A stretch of DNA of 5,438 bases from Bacteroidota bacterium (GTDB taxonomy: Bacteria > Bacteroidota > Bacteroidia > Bacteroidales > Prolixibacteraceae), in assembly GCA_023412195.1 (NCBI GenBank), contig JAEYNZ010000098.1:1-5438 (forward strand). The letters are read 5' to 3'. Shown piece after piece: positions 5,344-5,438 of this stretch. How positions within the stretch are numbered: the stretch's first letter is position 1; each line of letters opens with the position of its first letter. The translations under genes and the position numbers were made by a program. A model generated the notes under the pieces. The model did not search any database, was not told where the DNA came from, and saw only the letters and a list, made by a program, of their open reading frames with translations.

Positions 5344-5438
5344 ACATCACATCCATTTGCAGAAGGAGGTTTTGGAGAAAGAAAAGATAATTCAGGTTTG
5401 CGGTAAAATTAATTTTCATGGAAAGTGAATCAGCCGGT

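Larger units (their letters stand above)
4586..5438. other. Gene-free region rich in palindromic repeats
   Basis: This 850-bp stretch upstream of the operon shows no reading frame with protein-family features. The longest, 68 codons on the minus strand from 4887 to 4681, runs straight through two hairpins and is not credible. Repeats at 4652-4679, 4699-4741, 4776-4806, 4850-4935, 4995-5022 and 5173-5343 cover about half of it. Between 5023 and 5172 I see nothing recognisable apart from a small CCTGC/GCAGG palindrome near 5093-5104. Near the right edge a frame on the minus strand (31 codons, ending in TAA at 5342-5344) and an ATG on the plus strand (5418) could each belong to a gene beyond the window, but neither can be supported. 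Confidence 0.6.

Noticed and set aside
5342..5437. Possible C-terminal end of a minus-strand gene entering from the right edge (31 codons to TAA)
   Set aside because: Too short to recognise, no motif, and the stop coincides with the edge of the 171-bp palindrome; needs sequence beyond the window.
5418..5438. Possible start of a plus-strand gene (ATG followed by six codons)
   Set aside because: Only seven codons are visible and no promoter or ribosome-binding support is seen.

Overview
The window looks like chromosomal DNA from a Bacteroidota bacterium, probably Bacteroidales- or Marinilabiliales-like. The reasons are: AT-rich intergenic DNA, start codons with no Shine-Dalgarno sequence, TAnnTTTG-type minus-7 promoter words, a lipoprotein with an acidic stretch right after the lipobox Cys, and a creD gene paired with a small winged-helix regulator. 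The lineage is inferred from style and gene content, not from a marker gene.

All four recognisable genes lie on the minus strand, so transcription runs from high to low coordinates. In transcription order they are: a six-helix inner-membrane protein of unknown function (3938-4543); a 99-residue winged-helix regulator (3642-3941) that starts at a GTG overlapping the previous stop codon by 4 bp; creD, an inner-membrane protein (2179-3543); and, after a 576-bp gap, a lipid-anchored subtilisin-family protease (175-1602). The protease gene ends in a rho-independent terminator (122-150). At 121, directly after its T-tract, begins the 5' end of a group II intron that runs off the left edge (121 to 1).

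The main regulatory observation is a near-identical palindromic site placed just upstream of both the membrane protein/regulator pair (4547-4573) and creD (3558-3584). It contains an ACTTTG/CAAAGT inverted repeat and overlaps a TAACTTTG promoter word. The simplest reading is that the small regulator controls its own operon and creD through this operator, forming a compact envelope-related regulon without a CreBC two-component system in view.

The right-hand 850 bp (4586-5438) has no convincing gene. It is packed with palindromes: a pair of divergent copies of a TGTCAT...GAGAnATCT repeat, a 43-bp hairpin, a 31-bp hairpin, an 86-bp inverted repeat with 37-bp arms, and a 171-bp element with arms of about 70 bp. 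This looks like a site that has accumulated small non-autonomous palindromic elements. The gap at 1603-2178 holds only weak inverted repeats and a doubtful 35-codon frame.
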